DNA of 64,000 nucleotides. It comes from Mycocentrospora acerina (Eukaryota; Ascomycota; Dothideomycetes; Pleosporales). The position numbers and the translations under genes were made by a program. The DNA is taken from NCBI GenBank assembly GCA_022701365.1, contig JAKUHH010000092.1, positions 204,629-268,628 on the forward strand, in the 5' to 3' direction. The notes under the pieces are model-generated. The model ran no database searches, was not told the origin of the DNA, and worked only from the letters and a program-made list of their open reading frames with translations. Below, piece by piece: positions 1 to 11,440 of this stretch; positions within the stretch are counted from its first letter, which is position 1, and each line of letters begins with the position of its first letter.

Positions 1-35
1 TGGTATTCTACTTCTAAAGCATCAATTCTGGCTAC

Positions 36-1762
36 CTAGTGGGAGAAATATCGGGCGTCAGGCAGTGGCGCACGATCCAGCTTGAAATAACCCGGCTGCC
101 GTTTCTGGAAACCCTCTGTTGGATCATACTTCTTTGCAGTAGCTTTCAACCTGGATTTGCTGCTATTGCCATAGGTGGCAATCACGTCCTGGAACTGGCT
201 AGCGTAGTTCATATACACGCAGTCGCTGTTCACGCCCAACGCTATTGACTCTTTCTTGATCTGCTTCATGATATCTGACATAACTCGGTAGACTTTATCA
301 TCGTCAGCAACGTTGTTCCACGAACACGCCAGCTGTATAATCTGAACGGGTCCATCAGCTGCATCAAGACCCATCGCATTGCCTCCGTTTCGCACACTAC
401 CTTTCAAAGACCCTTCGGTTATATGCTGCCAGATCAGCACAGGGAAAGCACCATCGACCTCTGAGAGAACCTCAATATTGTCGTAAAAGATTTTGACCGA
501 TCTAGAAGCGATCGCATGCAAGGCCTTTACAGTAACGTCATAGAAGACTTCGCGCAAACCATTTGTATTCGTCGCCTCGTTATCGGTTACATACGCAGCA
601 TGTCCGCGCGTTTTTGTCGTGTCGAATATAGCACTGATGTTGTAGAAGGGAGCAAGAAGCGTTGCATCTGATCCATTGGCCAGTGATGCACCATACCAAA
701 GTTCTGCCGATGCAAGTTTGACACCAGGATTAATAAAGACCATCCAACTTCCCACCTCTGAGTCCTTGGCTGAGTCGAGCGTCAGGTCTATCCAGGCTGT
801 AATGACCTCCGGAATTGCTTCTTCGGCAAAAGGTCGTGTTCCTCCCCGCAGCAGATCGTCCTAGAGTGGGTGTGTGTTTATGTGGAAGCTGGTGACAATG
901 CTAAAATTGTTTCCTCCATCGCGAAGAGCCCATAACAAATCTGAGATCCAGGTTGCGCTGGCAGTGACGATGATTCCGCTTGCTGTGACGACTTATTTTT
1001 ATCGTGGTATGTCAGCAGAAATATATTTTAATGCATCTTCTTTACTCACATCAAAGCTGTCAATGTTGTCACAGGCTATACCATACTCGTTCGTGATGAA
1101 AGAAATTCCTCCCCCAAGCGTAGGTCCACCAACGCCGATATCACCAATACGACCTCCTGCTACAGTTACGCCCGTTTTGGAGGGAGAAGTAAGAACATCT
1201 CTACAGTTGTTACCAGGCTGGACGGCTACAGTTTTCTTGTCTGGAGAGAGGCTAGTAGATTTGAGGTTTTGGAACGACACTGTGATGCCCCCGTCGATGA
1301 CCGCAGCGCCTGCAAATGCCGAGTGTCCGCCACTTGTCACGGCGAATGGACATAGTGACAGATGTGACAGGAGAACCATCACAGAAAACGCAGCCGGTGT
1401 GGACAGCTTGAAGACACAGTAAGGCTTGACAACTGCAGAGATTTGCGACCAGAAACCTTTAGTGAAAGAAGTATATGTATTTTCATCAGCAAAATCAATC
1501 ACCTTGGAGCCGTACAAAACTGAGAGCGAGGAAAATTTCAAGACTTGGCATTAGCTTCACTGTCAAATTCAGCTATATGGAAAGGACTTCCAGTGATCGT
1601 GCAGCCCTGGTCCGATGAACGCTCGTCGAGATCAATTAGTTTTGATAATGCGGAGATGTTAACCCTGTGCTCAATTAAAGCTTCCTTGACATTAAATTCG
1701 GGAGCTTTAAGGTTGTGGGATACAATTCCCAACGCCAGGATAGCAAAAAGAAGTAGACGCAT
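36..1762 (-). pseudogene. FAD-linked oxidoreductase (PCMH/berberine-bridge type), interrupted by an in-frame stop
   Basis: Secreted FAD-dependent oxidase of the berberine-bridge-enzyme-like family, which oxidises small molecules and often tailors fungal polyketides. The start chosen (ATG at 1762) opens a hydrophobic signal peptide (MRLLLFAILALGIVS). The FAD domain follows: the TSGGHSAF motif supplies the His expected to bind FAD covalently, and the GVGGPTLGGGISF loop is present. An intron near 1005-1050 (donor after the SFDV segment) joins a segment with the family signature LLWALRDGGNNFSIVT. The C-terminal BBE domain ends in an NYASQFQ...YDPTEGF pattern. A TAG at 861-863 falls in frame shortly after the GGNNF motif, with open family-like sequence on both sides. 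I found no acceptable intron that removes it. The join near 1540 also changes frame; a short 44-nt intron with a weak donor could explain it. Family assignment is firm; pseudogene status is inferred from one stop codon. Confidence 0.78.
861..863 (-). other. In-frame TAG inside the FAD-oxidase reading frame
   Basis: The codon interrupts a frame that is open and family-like before it (GGNNFSIVT) and after it (RGGTRPFAEEAIPEVI). A single C-to-T transition in a CpA context, the type favoured by RIP, would be enough to create it. A sequencing error cannot be excluded. Confidence 0.7.
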
Positions 1763-1787
1763 CACAACAAGCAGGTCCTCAGGTTAT

Positions 1788-2006
1788 CTAGTTCAAAAAT
1801 AAGTGATGCTCGGTGAATAGTTTCTCATTTAGTATTAGAAGAGCAAGTTTTTGTTTAATTTGAGCAGGTCCTTTACCTTCGAAACGCACACCAACAAGAC
1901 AATCTGCCTCGCGGCCGTGTCCCCACTTCGATAGGGGTTGTTTTGGGAAAGCAAGCATAAGTTCGCATTGGTCATATTTCTCTGTTTCCGAACTGAGCAC
2001 TTTCAT
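1788..2006 (-). CDS. Unrecognised short ORF (72 codons)
   Basis: A small open frame upstream of the FAD oxidase on the same strand. The translation has a balanced, protein-like composition (for example LVGVRFEGKGPAQIKQ) but I recognise no domain. It could be a fragment of a decayed neighbour or simply chance. It is the only possible coding content in the 938-base divergent interval between the oxidase and the rhodopsin-domain gene. Confidence 0.2.
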   Translation of the reverse strand: MKVLSSETEKYDQCELMLAFPKQPLSKWGHGREADCLVGVRFEGKGPAQIKQKLALLILNEKLFTEHHLFLN

Positions 2007-2700
2007 TTTCCGGAAGATTTATTTGAAGAATCAGGCAATCTATAAGAACTCAAAGATGTCAATAACAATTAGCTAGACTATTTACCTTTCCTACACACGG
2101 TAGAACACTCACTCCTGATAGTCCGGCTGGATTGATTATATCGTATCCGCGAGTCAAATGCAAAAGTAGAGCCGGCAGCGGTATTCACGACCACCGCAAA
2201 ATTGCATTTGTACTGCACGATCAGTCCCCATATTTCGGATCTTAGATCAGGATATCTAAGATCTAATGGAGCGAATTATCCATGTCACACTCCATCAGGC
2301 TAGAGGTTTGCTACGCCGCACTTCCGCAATCCTTTGATGCAATCCTTCAAACAATCTAACCAAGAAAACCATCGTCGAAATTTCGGGATCTTCACTGACA
2401 ATTCACTCCGAAACCACGCCACGTAAACAATCTAGTCAAGTCCCATGTGTGTGACAAAATCTTTTGCCCGGTAGGACCATAGTTGGTCTGCGCACAAGTT
2501 CTGTTCTACCTCTTGCAGAGGAATCTCCAAGACAAGTTGTATTGCGGCCGTGACCTTGAGTTAGATTAGCCTTCTTAGATGTCTATTAAAGTAATATGTC
2601 GCAAGGTTTCTAGATACACTGTTTCATGAAGTGCCACCAACCAAGCTGCTGTTACGCAACTTAGCCATCGAGGACTCTCTCACTTACTCCATCGCCCCTC
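2007..2700. other. Intergenic region, shared upstream side of two divergent genes
   Basis: No open frame of note. It lies between the starts of the FAD oxidase (minus) and the rhodopsin-domain gene (plus) and presumably holds both promoters. I see no clear TATA box or palindromic operator that can be tied to either gene. Confidence 0.5.
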
Positions 2701-3911
2701 ATGTCCTCTACCGGATTGACAAAAACCACGTTCCAGGCAACTAGTATTGGGCTAATGGTCTTTGTCACCCTTCTCGTCGGCTTTCGGTTTATCTTCAGAG
2801 CCGAGGAAAAGATCCGCGTTTCATGGGAAGACGGGTGGCTATTCTTGGGATGGATGTTCTTCATGTCCATGTCGGGCGTCTACATTGGCAAGACGGATCT
2901 CATGTTTCGAATCCTGGCAACGGAGGAGGGAAGACTAAAACCGTATCCAAGTCTGGAAGACGACACATTTGACGCCCAGAAGACGTTTTTCTTCACCACC
3001 GCAGGTCTTTGGCTTGCGCTCTGGAGCGTAAAATTCTCCCTCCTGGCCTTTTACAAAAAGCTGTTTCTCAGAATCGTCTTTTACCTCAGACTGTGGCGGG
3101 CTCTTTCAATCTTCTGCGCAATAGTAAGTGAAAGTTTGCCCTTCGCCGTCGGAATTTACAGGCTGATTTTTTTACTTTTCTGTAGACTCTCATTCTCTGC
3201 ATTGCTCTCCATGTAGCATCCTGCCGAACGATTAGCTCTTGGTTCACTCCGGGTGTTTGTGGCCTCACTCGGCGTGACATCAGTGTCAGCTTGGCCAGCC
3301 TTTGGACATCCTTCGCCGTTGACTTGACGACCGATATTCTAAGTAAGTGCACCTGTGCCGCTCAGCCTGGAAGATTATTATTTTTTTGCTAAAACAACAT
3401 GTTGCTAGTCATGCTCCTACCCATTGCTCTCATCCGAAATCTCCAGATGCCACCGTCACGCAAGCTCGGCATCGGTGCTCTCTTCGGACTCGTTTTGCTC
3501 CGCATGGCAGCCTCGATTATCCGAATCACTCAAGTCGGCGCAACCGCAGAGGTCGTTTCTGTAAAGCCGCCTTTGGCTTGGCTTGCATTTTGGGGCGTCA
3601 TCCAGTCCTCTGTTGCAATCATCGTAGGGTGTGGCCCGGGACTGTTTCGCAAAGTAAAAACCATGCATAGCAGTAGCCGGTCATGCTGCTTCGACAACAG
3701 CCGTGCGTTTACACAAAGTCCGAATCGTTCCGAGGGTTCGCCTTCCCGGATGGAAGAAATGAGTAAGACTGGACATGACAGTGGGACCACTTTGAAGACG
3801 TTAGCATCGAGCAATCTATCGCGCACGCATCACGCGGACAGCCAGGAGGAACTGGTGGGTCCGGAAGTAGATGGGGAAATCACTCTAACAGAGTCTGTCA
3901 GAGTCAGTTGA
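2701..3911 (+). CDS. Fungal rhodopsin-domain integral membrane protein
   Basis: A 360-residue seven-helix membrane protein of the large fungal 'rhodopsin domain' family (satP/SAT4-like, related to PTH11-type proteins); function generally unknown. Exons are 2701-3123, 3186-3342 and 3409-3911, with introns of 62 and 66 nt that have GTAAGT donors and TAG acceptors. Family features: the N-terminal helix followed by WEDGW (the usual DD/ED-W position), the FFTTAGLWLALWSVKFSLLAFYK helix region, the second-exon Cys-containing loop ending in D(L)TTDIL, and a helix with the LLPI...L motif typical of helix 5-6. The C-terminal ~90 residues form a Ser-rich cytosolic tail. It converges with the PKS (172 bp between stop codons) and may be carried within the metabolite cluster, but membrane proteins of this family occur widely outside clusters. 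Confidence 0.85.
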
Positions 3912-4083
3912 ATCTACGATTCATGTAGATCTTTCAAGTCCTTTAATTTTGTTTTTTTTTCACTGTGTTGGAACCGAAAGTTAAGAGTGAAAAAGGGGAA
4001 TGTGTTTGCATTATTTCATGACTACTAAAGAAAAAATATTCCTCCCTTCCCAGCCTCATATATTTCCCTCACGGAGCCGTGTC

Positions 4084-7000
4084 CTACACAAGTTCTTGCC
4101 CTACTAGCGTCGAAGCCACATACTGGCTCCGATCTGCAACCAACAACGCACATTGTGTCAGCGATGCGACTTGCAGAATCTCAAATACTGATATCTTCGC
4201 CTTGAATGCGTTGCTCAGCCAGTTCCGCAGATCTACGGCAACAAGTGAGTCGACGCCGTACTGCGACAGTGGCAAGTCGTATTGGATCTCCGACACTGGG
4301 ATATTGAATGTGTTGCTCATTTTAGTCGCAATTGCTTCTTCAAGAATGGAAATAACTTCGGATGGTGACGAGCTGTTGGCAAGGGATTGGACTAGTGCCG
4401 CAGTAGAGGACGTCTTGTTTTGTTTGTCTGTGTTGATGCGTTGCTTGCGGGGGCTCTCAATGCGCAGTGTGCCGAAGCGGCGATCACTTGAGATCCCTGA
4501 TTCGGGCGCGAAGATGCGAGAGTTGAGGCCGACGATGATCTGGCTGTCTTGCGGCGACTTGAGTAGCGGCTCGCGGATGATGCCCTCAATGATTCTCAAC
4601 ACTGCGTCAATGTCGATGGAGTCGAGCCCGAAGTTTTCAGAGTGAGTGCGAACCCGGTCGTCGCCGCTGGCTTCTCTTTCTGCGACGATGCCGACGGATT
4701 TTACTACGGGTAGGTTGATGGAAACAGCAGGTAGGCCTAGGGCGGTTCGGTGACGAGCTAAGCCGTCTTGAAAGGCGTTGCCGGCTGCATAGTTGGCTTG
4801 AGTGGGGAATCCAACGATGCCGGTTATTGACGACAGCATGATGAAGGAGGTCAGATCTGGTAGATGATTGTGCATGTTTTTACTGCTGTTGATCTTCGGG
4901 CGTACAGCGTTGCACCATTGCTCGTAGGTCATGCGTTCCAAGAGGGAGTCGTTCAGGACCATGGCTCCGTTGATGACTCCACGAATTGGGGGTAGCGTTT
5001 TTGAACACTCACCCACCATCTCCAAGAAACTGCTCTCGTCTGATATGTCGCAATCATAGATTATCAAACGGCAGCCGGCTTTTTCGGCAACCTCACGGAC
5101 CTCAGCAGCGCCTGGGTGAGATGTTGCATGGCGAGAAACGAGAATCATGTTCCTGACGTTATTTTTAATCATCCACAATGAGATAGAACGTCCGATTCCA
5201 GTCAGGCCTCCAGCAATCATGTACGTTGCGTCTGGGTTGCCGAGTGCGAGGAGTGGCTGACTCTCAACATTCTAAATCCACAAGTTAGCATAAATGTTTC
5301 CAAAATGGCTTTCAAAAACTCACCTCTTCTCCCTCCTCAGCTTGAATTCCCTTTACAATAACATCACGCGCCCTGTCCGGGAATATTCTACCAACATGGA
5401 GCATATTGTCCGTGACTGCGTATTCCCAGTCAATCTCAGCCGTAGCGACGTTTGGATCGAAGGACTGCTCCATCACATGCACAATATGGGCAATCTTGTC
5501 CTGGGTCCAAACATTCTTGTTTTCCTCAAAGTCAAGTCGAATCGATCTTTTACTTGCATCTTCCAACCGCACAATTCGTAGCAAGCCATCTGTCGCTGCA
5601 TAAGAGGGGTTTGTTGCGTTGAAAATACCACCACAGCTGACCCAGAGAAGTCCAGAACAAGCAAACAGCATCTTCTTAAGCCTTTCAAAGTTAATTGAAT
5701 CGATGCCATCAACAAACGGGGACTCCATCTCGCCGAGGAAGAGACAGATGGAGTTCTGTATCGCCTCTATGTCATCCAGATTTGTCACTCTGGGTAGGAT
5801 ACCAGTCTTATTTTCGATCGACTCAACCAGCTCAGACAGCCATTGCTGCGAAACAGCATTCAGGTCGTGAGCCACTACGGTGATGGGCGCTGAAACTGTT
5901 TTTAGAGCCCTGCTCAATATGATGTGTTTTGACTGGAACTCTACTTCCTCGTAGTCACAGACGTCAAAGTCAACACCAGTGAACCCCGTTCCTCGGAGCA
6001 CACGGTCCCACATATCAAGTGATGCAACAGGACTGACCTGTCGCTCGGGCTCCTCGGCAATCCACCACTGCGGAAGCGTACCAAAAATAAGCTGGTCCGC
6101 TATTCGGTTTGCTGTGGCTTCGATGAGCATCAAAGTACCGCCTGGCTTGAGTAGTTTTCGAACATGCGTCATGGTGTGATGAAGATTTTTCGTTGCATGC
6201 AGACATTCAGATGCGAGGATGAGGTCGTAGCTACTAGCTGCAAACCCCTGATCAAGGGGCTCCACTTCAATGTCGAGTTTCTTAAAGTCCATCAAGCCTG
6301 ACCAAGACGCGAATTTGGTTTTTGCTGCTTCAAAGAAGCCCGAAGAAATATCTGTGAAGGTGTAATCGCCAATGAGGGTCCCATCTTTGTCACTTCTTGT
6401 GCCGAATGCCTCTAGCAAATGTGTCGTAGCTCCTCCAGTGCCGGCACCGATTTCCAGGATCCTGGCTCCCGGGTTCTTGATGGCATAAAGCTCAGCCAGT
6501 TTCATGAAATTCGGATACACTCTACCTAAATCGTCGTGTTCGGTGTAGAAGCGCGTCAGGAGATCGTCTTGTCGCATCACCTCAAGTGGCATTGTTTCGC
6601 CCCGTAAGATAGTCGCTAGCTGCTTCCCGACCCGAACTGTGAGTTTACTAACCGCGCCGGAATGAGTCATCTCATCATAGAGCATTTTTTTCTCTCCTTC
6701 GGTGATTGGAAGCCATGACTGACTGCCAGGTGCGAGTTTGTCTCGCTGGCCCAAGTCGACAATATTCTCCATCCAGCTATAGAACCGCTTGTGGTACCAC
6801 GTCCATACTTCTCTGTTATGACCAGACAGCTTAGACACAGCATCATGAATGAGGTAGTAGCAAGTGCGGACTAGTTTTCGTTGCAGCTCAGCCTCGTGTC
6901 TCTGCAAAGGTTTAACTAGCGAGTTCTTGAAGGCCTCTGGAATTTTGTGAAGCATGTCAGGCTCCCAACAACTCTTAGAACACAGCGTTGTGTTCGTTTT

Positions 7001-10000
7001 TTCTGTCTCATTGTTTCGTGTGACTACTTGTGCAAAGAAATCTCGGATCTGAATTGACGACGATGCGTCCGAACCGGTACCGACAACAGTAACGTCAGAT
7101 GTATGGCCTCGTTTCTCCGACTTGATCAGCTTAGTGAAAGCTTGCAACTTATTCCCGCCTTCCCTGCTAAAGTCTTTGGAAATAGACATTGAGCTGATGA
7201 ATCTCGGCAAAGCCATTGAGCTTTTCCCCAGCTTCCCATAAAGTGGACTGAATGATGATTGGAGGATAGAATCGAGTGTAGTAGGGTGAAGAACGTATCT
7301 GTGCTCTTTGCAAGCAAAGTCTGCAATCTCAAAGTTTGTTACAGCGCGTCCCCCTCCTGCACAACTGTCGATCAGGTGTCGAAATAGGGGACCATGGTCG
7401 ATTCCTCTTCCACGCAAATCAGTAAAGAAAGCTTCAAGGTCGATAGATTCAATCTTATGTTCTGATTTGAGGAAGGAGTCCGCGTTGATCGGCAGCTCTT
7501 CTGTGACCTGCGGGACCTTAATTTTCTTGGTAATCTCAGCAGTCACAAAGCCTCGGCAGTGTTCGATCCATGCATCACCCGAGGACAAAGAGTTGAGTTC
7601 AAACTCGTACCAGCCCTTTTGGTTAAACTTATTCTCGCTGCATGGACGAAGGCAGAAATTGACTTCAACTCCTGACTGTGCTTCGGGAATGACTAAAGCG
7701 TTGAGTATGTCAATATCCCGAAGCTGGTAGTTGGAGATTGACTCCTCTGAAGCGTCAGTGAGTAGACGAATGGCTTCGATGGCCATGGCAATGTAGCCAG
7801 CACCAGGATATACGACGCTTTCGTCCACTTTGTGATCACAGAGCCACTCTATCTCTGAAAGACGGAGAAAGTTGCGCCAGGATGGAGTGCGTCCATTGGA
7901 TCCGCTGATTAATGTGCCGAGCAGCTCATGAGATGGGAACTTTTTGTGTCTCTGCTCCTTGGTGACTCTTGATTCGACCCAATATCTTTTCGAGTGGTCC
8001 CAGGGATACGAAGGCAGATCGGGGACAAATCTAAGACCTTGCGCTCCATCTGGCGCGTTGACTGCAGTTAGATCGACTGGGTAGCCATAACTATGTACCA
8101 TGCAAGCGAGATCCTGCATAGTTTCCACAGCGTCGACAGATCGCTGGAGACAAGAAACGTATGGAATCTCCACACCTCGCGCTTTGAGAATTTGCCGAAT
8201 TGGACCTGCCAAAGTGCCGTGTGCTCCAATTTCAACAATCAAGTCTACGTTGGTGGCCTTTGACTTGGATTCAGGCGATGTGAAGCACATGCTCTCGAGT
8301 GCTTGACTAAATAGAACCGGGCTGGTCAAGTTTCGCACCCAGTGTTCTGCACCCAGCGCATTGGGTGATGGGACTACCCCACCTGTGACAGGGGATGCAT
8401 ATAAGACTTCGGAGACTGCTCCCTCGCTGCTTGCGGACAGTAAAGCTTGAACTTCTTCGGTGTATTCCTCCGCCATGGGATAGGTGTGATGAGAGTGGTA
8501 TGCCATGGGGACCTTGAGCTTTCTGGCAAAAAAGCCGTCATGCTCGAGCTGTGTGGCGATTTCATCGATAGCCTCCAAATCTCCAGAGAGTGTGACACTG
8601 CCGGGACTATTGACGCAAGCCACCACAACACGATCTTTGGCTGCGGCTTGTGTTATGTATTTACTAGCAACATCAAAGTCGACTCCGGCAGCGAGCATCC
8701 CGCCCACCGCATTAGACAACGCCTAGTATTTCTTGGCTAATGATCCGCGGAAGTAAGCTATTCCGAGTGCTTCTTCGAATGACAAAGCCCCAACTGTGTA
8801 AGCAGCTACAATCTCACCACTAGAGTGGCTTGTCACTGCGGAAGGTGATATGCCCCAGGATTTTAAAAGATCTACAAGACACAGCTGAAGTGCAACAGTC
8901 ATCGGTTGACTAAGATCAATTTCAGCCACGCGTGTCGCATTCTTGTTTTGCATGAGTTCGCGCATCAAGGACCAGCTTGCACCATATCCCATGAGAATTC
9001 CATTTGCTTTGGCAACGGCGTTTGCAAACACTGAGTAGCTGAACATTAGTTCTCGGCCCATGGCGTGCCACTGCGCGCCTTGTCCATTAAAGACGAACCC
9101 AAGCCGAGGCTGTTTTTTCACGAAAACGGGCGTACGTGATGGGCTTCGCAGTTGATCAGTAAGATCGCTAAGGTTCTTGGCCCTGACTACCGTTCTCCAA
9201 GGAAGCAATGTTCGACGTTCGCAGAGTGTAAAGGCAAGATCATCAGGAGATGGAGAGTTGAGGTCGATCCAAGCAGCGAGGCGCTGCATCGAATTCTTGC
9301 ATGCGGTGGCGTCCTTTGCGCTGACAATGAATATACGACTTCTTTGATCGTTAGTGGAGTCTTTCCGAACAGCAGAGTTTGCATTGCAGTGATTCCGTGA
9401 TGCGAGCGGTGATTCTAGAATTGCATGTCCATTGGTCCCGCCATAACCGAAATTGTTGACTGAAGCACGAAGCAACTTGTTCTTTGGCCAAGGTACTGGT
9501 GCAGTAGGTACTTTCAGGTGCCACTTTTGCAATGGTATGGCTGGATTTGGTGTGATGTAATTGAGGTTGGGCGGTATGATCTCGTGTTTGAGGGCAAAGG
9601 TTGCCTTGATGATTGCTGCCAGGCCCGAAACGGGTTCTGTGTGACCGATATTCGTCTTCACAGAGCCAACAACAATCGGGTCATCCTCTTCCCGACTATT
9701 TCCAAACGTCTTTGCCAAAGCCTCTGCCTCGATAGGGTCGCCCGCCGGTGTGCCTGTGCCGTGCATTTCAACGTATCCCGTGTCTGAGAGGTCGAGACCT
9801 GTGCGCCTGTAGCATTCTCGAATCAACTTGATTTGCGCTTCGGAGGATGGAGATGTGATTGTAGTCGTCTTTCCATCCTGATTGAGACCTGTGGTTCTGA
9901 TGATGGAATGAACTTGGTCGCCGTCACGCAACGCGGCGTCCAACGGTTTGAGGATGAGTGCAGATACTCCTTCGCCTCGGCCATATCCAGAAGCTCGATC

Positions 10001-10933
10001 GTCCCAGGTGAAGCATCGTCCTTCAGCACTGGCCGTACCAAGACCAGAGGCAGCGACGAATGCATCCTGAATGAGGAGCAAGTTTGCTGCACATGCAATT
10101 GAGATGTCGCTTTCCCCCGAGCGGATACTTTGACATGCTTGGTGCAAGGCTACCATGCCAGCTGAGCAGCCCGTGTCTATTGACATGCTTGGGCCTTGCA
10201 AGTCGAAGAAGTGAGAAATCCGATTACTGTGCATAGCAGCGCCGGTCCCAGTGAAGATGAGAAGCGGAAATGTCTCGACGTCCTTGATCTGGATCTCATG
10301 GTAATCTCGATTGAAGGATCCTGCAAAGACGGATGTGTTGGAACCCGCCAACTTGTCGATTGGAATACCCGCTGTTTGTTTGTATTAGCCTGCTACACTC
10401 AAGAAAGCAGCGACGCACATACCGTCTTCAGTTGCCTCGTAGACGCTCTCGAGCATGAGTCTAGCTTGGGGATCCAGAGCCTGACAATGGTTAGACATGA
10501 AAGCCGGGCTATAGACGATCTGCAGAAGAATAAACTTACATCAGCAGCATCTGTAGAGAGATTGAAGAAGGCAGCATCAAAGAGACCAATGTCTTCATCG
10601 ACGAAATAGCCACCTTGAATATTGCTCTGTCCAATTTAAACTTAGTTGAAAAGTCAAATGGTCATGCAGAGGATGGGATCTCACCCTGCCTAGTCTGTTG
10701 CGATCAGGATGATACAGTGATTTGACATCGAAGCGCGAATCGGGAATCTTTGACCAGCCATCTTTACCTGAGATACAAAGATCCCACAGCTTGGAAGGGC
10801 TTGTAACACCTCCACTGAACCGACAGGCCATGCCAATGATGGCAATGGGCATTGGTGGGGGGGTGTTGGCAGTGCCTCCATGATTCACTACATTGCCATT
10901 CATTTTGGGTTTTTGAGTGTTTTTAGGGGCCAT
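4084..10933 (-). pseudogene. Highly reducing type I polyketide synthase (KS-AT-DH-MT-KR-ACP, no ER), interrupted by an in-frame stop
   Basis: A 2,210-codon frame in five exons: 10685-10933, 10540-10626, 10423-10480, 5324-10371, 4084-5271; all introns are 51-59 nt. KS (about 28-460) has the active Cys in DTGCSAG (near 200) and both His motifs (EMHGTGTPAGDP, NIGHTEP). AT has its nucleophile in SHSSGE (near 648). DH has DH near 978 followed by a Pro loop, and Asp in HPTTLDS. The methyltransferase has LEIGAGTGG near 1437. The C-terminal KR has GGLTGIG, the Ser of SSITG and Tyr of NYAAGN. ACP has Ser near 2156 in YGVDSL. Only about 35 residues separate the structural KR region from the KR, so the usual ER of about 300 residues is absent. 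There is no thioesterase. A TAG at codon 681, within AT, would truncate the protein after the nucleophile. Product unknown. Confidence 0.9.
8723..8725 (-). other. In-frame TAG in the AT domain of the PKS
   Basis: This codon lies 33 residues after the AT nucleophile, between FRGSLAKKY and ALSNAVGGML, in a frame that is open for about 550 codons before and 1,130 codons after it. No GT...AG pair near it makes a plausible intron. One C-to-T change in a CpA context would create it. If real, the protein lacks DH, MT, KR and ACP and cannot work. Confidence 0.8.
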
Positions 10934-11112
10934 GAGTGTCAAAGTGTTGAACGAGTGTCGAAAAAGTGTGAGAAATAGAAGTGAGAGATGGGGTAGGTGT
11001 GAGATTGGGAGTAATATCTCAGATGTTTGAGCAAATAACAACTGCAGTTTGTTGCAATTTAAGTACTAGGCATCAAGCAGGCTCCGCCGATTTGTGCGCC
11101 TTTTTCACTGCG
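10934..11112 (-). promoter_or_regulatory. PKS upstream region
   Basis: Non-coding sequence directly before the PKS start codon at 10933; presumed 5' leader and promoter. A tandem duplication begins at its far edge. No recognisable cluster-regulator site was identified. Confidence 0.35.
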
Positions 11113-11440
11113 TCGTATATCTCACCTCGTCGCAGCGTGGGCGATCTTGAGGAGGCGCTAATGTAGTTCATCTCCACGCCGCCGAACAATTATCAGTGAG
11201 ACGAGTCGGTTTTGGGTGACTACTCCACCAGTGAGAGAACTCCGCCATCGCGAGCGCGGTATATCCTTACTCCATCGCGTATCTCACCTTGTTGTGGCGT
11301 ACACGATCTTGAGGGGGGGTGCCGCTAGTATAGTCCATCTCCACGCCACTGAACTACTGTCAGTGAGACGATTTGGTTTCAATGGCTATTCAACCAGTGA
11401 GAGGAGGTTGTAGTTGCGAGCGCAGTATATTCTTTACTAA
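11113..11440. repeat. Degenerate two-copy tandem repeat, period about 162-167 bp
   Basis: The two units share ordered blocks: CGTATATCTCACC / CGTATCTCACC, CGATCTTGAGG, CATCTCCACGCC, CAGTGAGACGA, ACCAGTGAGAG and GCGAGCGC(G/A)GTATAT. Matching blocks are 162-167 bases apart. Differences between units are mostly C/T and G/A. No open frame runs through it. It lies 180-510 bases upstream of the PKS start codon. Confidence 0.8.
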
